A stretch of 64,000 bases of DNA from Hypsibius dujardini. Lineage: Eukaryota > Tardigrada > Eutardigrada > Parachela > Hypsibiidae. The stretch covers positions 1 through 64,000 of the forward strand of contig LRSR01004885.1 in the NCBI GenBank assembly GCA_001579985.1, given 5' to 3'. The stretch's first letter is position 1. The number at the start of each line of letters is the position of its first letter. Shown here piece by piece: positions 60,477 through 64,000 of the stretch. Both the position numbers and the translations under genes were made by a program. Below the pieces are notes generated by a model. It was not told the DNA's origin and searched no databases. It was given only the letters and a program-made list of their open reading frames with translations.

Positions 60477-61330
60477 CCAGATCCAAATACCTGTCTTGTA
60501 TGAAGTCTTTCACAGTTTCCAGGGTCTCGGTTGCTCCATCATTGACTATTTAGACTTTTCGCCACCTATTGTGCCGTACAAATAAGCAGCTGCTTCAGCA
60601 GCGGTATTCTTCACTTCGAAACAAAAAAGAAAACACTGAAAATTTGTTTTTTCTTGGCAAGGCTGCCTTTCATGTCATATCTCTTTCCGATCATTCTTTT
60701 ACATCTACTTTGAATTCAGTGCTTGCGAAGAAAGCAACAAGTGACAAGAAGTTGATTCATTAGTAGGCTCGAGCGATGAACATGCCAACAAATGCAGTAC
60801 CTAAGTACCAAATATTCTACTCGTAGTGTGGTGTACAAGTGATTCGAAGGATACCCCGGACAAAAAACGTAGTGGTCACCTGGCAGTCTCGAGAACGATG
60901 GGAATTCGTACGGAGAATGACTCCCACGGAGACCTCGAGATTCCCAGAACAATTCTAGATATCAGAGAGATGCGGTAGGATCGATCGACAAACGACGGTG
61001 TTGAAGGTACCAACAACCCTCGAGAAAGACGAAAGGCCTGATCAACTCGATCAACCAAAAGAAAAGAGGCGGAAAACCAAACACTGTCCCGCCAACCCAT
61101 TTAAGGATGAAGACCACACGACGTAAACTCCACCCAATCTGAGAACAAACCTAACACAGCACATGGCAAATCGCCATAGAAAAGCATGACGAAGCGTAAG
61201 CAGCTTCAGGCGAAAGGCTAAAAGGAACAGAGGGGCGGAGTCATACAGTGTGGCACCAAGCCTCAGAACAGAATGATAAACAAACGGAACAACCGGTTTA
61301 TCAAGTAGTTACTGTATTCTGAAACCATAC

Positions 61331-61462
61331 CTCGTGCGAAAATGCCTCAAATAAGTTGTATCGGATCATGCATCGGATATCCGTTTTTTGTATCGGACCA
61401 TGCATCGGATATCCGTTTTTGTATCGGATCATGCATCCGATACAAGTCAATTTTCGCACGAG
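61331..61462. repeat. hairpin with internal 31-32 bp tandem units
   Basis: The ends CTCGTGCGAAAAT and ATTTTCGCACGAG are inverted. Between them a unit starting ATCGGATCATGCATCGGATA, then TCCGTTTTTTGT, is repeated twice and part of a third time, the last copy ending in a diverged CATCCGATACAAG. Non-coding. Confidence 0.8.
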
Positions 61463-62159
61463 TACACGTACTCAGTACCTTCAGTAACAGTATTTGCCGA
61501 AAGAACATTTAGCTCCTCCTTAGCTTTTTTCCCCAAACGTCGAGCTCGTGCTCACGTACATGTACGGGCAATTGCATTGTGTGAATTGTTTCAGTCGGTA
61601 AGGAAATTAACGATAAAAAACTACAAAATTCTTGGCTTCACGATCATAAAGTACGAAAACTCTTCACTGATTAGTTTACCTTCGTGGCACTGGCAGTTAC
61701 CACTGTTGGACTATCTGGTAACTGAAGGTATCATGGTATTTGTACGCTATCAGACTATCAGGTATGTGCCTAGAACGTTGCTGTGCTTAGAGCCTGCCTA
61801 CCGGAAACTGGCAAGCAGTGGCTTTTAAAGAAAACTGATTCCAGGGGATGGGCCTTTTGACCTCTCTCAATCTTGACCAGACTAGATCGATGGTTCGATG
61901 GTGCGTTGGTTGGTTGTAAATTACACAGGGCTCAACTACTGATTAAATAGACTATGTGTATTTTGTATCCTGGAAGGATGGTACCTTTGATTTGGTTTTA
62001 AGAAGTTGGTTTTAATACTCTTTTAATAAGCGGTTATGATTGTAAAACTATTAGGGCCTATGTCATTTTACAACCGAACTCTTCAAACACTTGAACAACT
62101 ATAAGACAACATAACTACATACACGCCATTTGAATTATTGAAATAACGCGTCACTATGC

Positions 62160-63375
62160 TGTTCAGCGCAACCATTTGTCGTATCATTCGTACCATCGAA
62201 CATTTACATTATCTTTCCATGAAATCCTTTGTGCCACTGAGCTGTCGACCGTTTAAAGCATAGTAACACCCAGCCCTTCCTCCCACCAAATCCTTTATTG
62301 CACAATCTTTAAATTGAACCCTTCGTGCGACCGAATCATTATTTTCGGAAACATTGCGTACTATCGCACCAACATACGGTCGAACCATTGCAACAGGAAG
62401 CCCTTCGTATCACTGACATGGGAATATTTACCTGTGTCAGTCTGAGATCGGGCCCAACTTTTTTTTACGGATACGCACTATTAAACCATGATTTTAGAAA
62501 ATATAACTGGTCCCCCACAGTTCCGTTCGAGATGGAAAAAATCGGGGAGGATTCTTATTGCGGCAGCCGCTTTAAATCTTTCACCGTAGATTGATTGAAT
62601 TTTGGTACACAAGCCGCAACGGATAAAACAACACCAGTAAAAACGTTTGATTCTAAGATTTTTTATATTCTCTCCCTCCAAATTTGATTTGGAATTGATT
62701 GACATTAGCAGAATCTTTTTTGGATGCCAGGGGGCGGAGCTATGGGTTAGTTTCAGTCTAGGCTTCCGAGCGACGTTGCAGAAATGACCCAAAGCTCCGC
62801 CCCCTGGCATCCAAAAAAGACTCTGCTAATGTCAATCAATTCCAAATCGAATTTGAAGGGAGAGAATATAAAAATTCTTGGAATCAAACGTTTTTACTGG
62901 TGTTGTTTATCCGTTGCGGCTTGTGTACCAAAATTCAATCAGTCAATGCTACGGTGAAAGATTTAAAGCGGCTGCCGCAATAAGAATCTTCCCCGATTTT
63001 TTCCATCTCGAACGGAATTGTGGGGGACCAGTCATATTTTCTAAAATCATGGTTTGATAGTACGTATCCGTAAACAAAATTTGGGCCCGATCTCAGACTG
63101 ACACAAGTAAATATTCCCTTGTGAGCCCTTTGTACTTAGAAACTATCGTACGCCGAACCCTTCATACCATCCAAATATCGTATCGCCCAACCCATTGCAT
63201 CACCGAACCCTTCATACCGTCGAACCATCGTACCACAAAACTTTTCACACCACCGAATGACGGAGCCATTCGTACCAGCCAATGCGATCGAACCATCGTA
63301 CCAGAGTACCCTTGATACCATCGTACTACTGCGCCCCTTATACCATCAAACCGTTGTACCACTGAATTATTTGTA
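62160..63375. repeat. degenerate minisatellite, interrupted by a hairpin element
   Basis: Both flanks of the hairpin at 62418-63120 carry variants of one unit of about 17-20 bases, CCGAACCCTTCATACCAT / CGAACCATCGTACCA. The array is weak on the left side and clear on the right (63125-63375). Confidence 0.65.
62418..63120. mobile_element. large hairpin (foldback) element, arms about 310 bp
   Basis: The left arm begins GGGAATATTTACCTGTGTCA and the right arm ends TGACACAAGTAAATATTCCC. The arms match almost throughout, including TTTTTTGGATGCCAGGGGGC and GGAGGATTCTTATTGCGGCA, and are separated by a loop of about 60 bases (about 62740-62795). It is non-coding. Close arm identity suggests recent insertion into the minisatellite. 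Confidence 0.88.
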
Positions 63376-63765
63376 CTAGTACCCTGACCATTTTGAAAGT
63401 TGTGGGGTGTGATTTCCAAGGCCCCGGGATTTCAAAACATGTTAAAAAACACTAGTTTTAATCAAATTTGGGCCGTTATTGAATGTTTTAAACCTCTCAT
63501 TGTAATCATCGATAGGGAGCTTATATTGGATCTCAAAAAACCTAAAATTTGAACGAAAAACTGATTTATTCGCAAATGTTTAAAATCCCAGGGGGCTTAA
63601 AGGAAATTGAACCCCTACATCCCCACAAGTTTCAAAATGATCAGGGACAAGAGGCCAAATTTTGAGTTCAATCATAAAAAAATGCATTTTGCTCCTTTGC
63701 CCACCCCCGGTCTACCATGAGGGGTTCATAAAGCTTACGCGAGCATTTCATACTGATTTGTGTTA
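63370..63765. mobile_element. foldback element related to the one at 26018-27185
   Basis: The left half (TGACCATTTTGAAAGTTGTG, CCCCGGGATTTCAAAACATG) is inverted relative to the right half (ATCCCAGGGGGCTTAAAGGA, CCCCACAAGTTTCAAAATGA). Blocks such as TTTGCCCACCCCC and CAAGAGGCCAAATTTTGAGT also match the larger element, so both belong to one family. Confidence 0.65.
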
Positions 63766-63915
63766 GACCCATGCGTGAAAATATATCAGAGTAACGACAA
63801 CAAAATCAACAAAATCAACGCAAAGAAAGAGCAAGCTGTTCTGTCATATAATAATTGAACAATTAAGGGCTATTCCAGATATATATAATCCTTAAGCAAG
63901 TCCGCGTCAATTTAG

Positions 63916-64000
63916 GACATTTTAATTGTCTGGAGCGACTTGATCAATGAGGAGCTTGCTGGCTTCATGCGCCGGATGCGAGTGATGAGGGAGATCGTCC
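63916..64000 (+). CDS. possible internal exon of an unidentified gene, cut by the window edge
   Basis: After an acceptor-like TTTAG at 63911-63915 the frame is open to the end of the window and reads DILIVWSDLINEELAGFMRR, continuing with MRVMREIV. The composition looks helical and coding, but only 28 residues are visible and I do not recognise them. Confidence 0.3.

Larger units (their letters stand above)
60477..63915. other. gene-free tail region with inverted repeats and a minisatellite
   Basis: About 3.4 kb without a convincing gene. It contains a short hairpin with internal tandem units (61331-61462), a degenerate minisatellite (about 62160-63375) split by a large hairpin element (62418-63120), and a foldback element (63370-63765). 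Confidence 0.6.

Noticed and set aside
61388-61828. 146-codon plus-strand frame
   Set aside because: It starts inside the tandem hairpin repeat, has no recognisable domain and no splice context. Left out as probable chance.
1-64000. Search for tRNA, rRNA, reverse transcriptase, LTR or virus-like elements
   Set aside because: I saw no cloverleaf-type gene, no reverse transcriptase or integrase motif and no long terminal direct repeats. The mobile DNA here is short inverted-repeat or foldback type.

Overview
The window is 64 kb of nuclear DNA from a compact invertebrate animal genome. Every gene is split by short GT-AG introns, the neutral DNA is AT-rich, genes lie about 5 kb apart, and many introns carry CAGA/TCTG microsatellites. 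The gene set is metazoan: APC3/CDC27, PRRC1, a PRKX-type kinase, a plasma-membrane calcium pump and an ANF-type receptor. A secreted clip-domain serine protease homologue points towards a panarthropod or other ecdysozoan. The compactness would suit a tardigrade, but that placement is only an inference. I built the exon models by hand from splice sites, phase continuity and protein families. Twelve of them close into complete reading frames.

Layout. 1-6.7 kb (+): CDC27, a TPR scaffold of the anaphase-promoting complex, with a possible extra 5' exon. 6.7-9.1 kb: gene-free DNA holding nested inverted-repeat transposons. 9.1-12.2 kb (-): PRRC1. 12.9-14.9 kb (+): an F-box protein divergent from PRRC1. 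15.2-17.8 kb (-): a catalytically dead clip-type serine protease homologue. 19.0-25.1 kb (-): a PRKX/PKA-like kinase with large repeat-filled introns. 25.1-28.4 kb: gene-free, with a foldback transposon. 28.4-30.0 kb (-): a type II membrane protein with a bacterial-style GIN/DUF2807 domain. 31.4-34.3 kb (+): secreted repeat protein A. 34.5-40.7 kb (-): a single-pass receptor with an ANF/natriuretic-type ligand-binding domain and a short tail. 43.7-49.4 kb (-): a P2B Ca2+-ATPase. 50.5-53.3 kb (+): secreted repeat protein B, paralogue of A. 54.0-57.6 kb (+): a DUF4140/DUF4139 protein. 58.3-60.5 kb (+): a cathepsin B-like protease with an added C-terminal cysteine-rich domain. 60.5-64 kb: inverted repeats and a minisatellite, with a possible exon at the edge.

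The most unusual content is the pair of secreted proteins A and B. Both are built from alternating 19- and 27-residue repeats, each encoded by its own 57- or 81-nt exon, with every intron in phase 1. The two genes share an almost identical stretch that includes introns, and B lacks a two-exon module present in A. I do not recognise this repeat as a named family. Other points of note are the receptor that stops about 80 residues after its membrane segment, the calcium pump that stops right after its last membrane segment, the animal GIN-domain protein, the cathepsin B lacking the occluding-loop His-His pair, and about a dozen inverted-repeat transposons without coding capacity, several flanked by TA.

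I see no tRNA, rRNA, CRISPR array, retroviral or LTR element.
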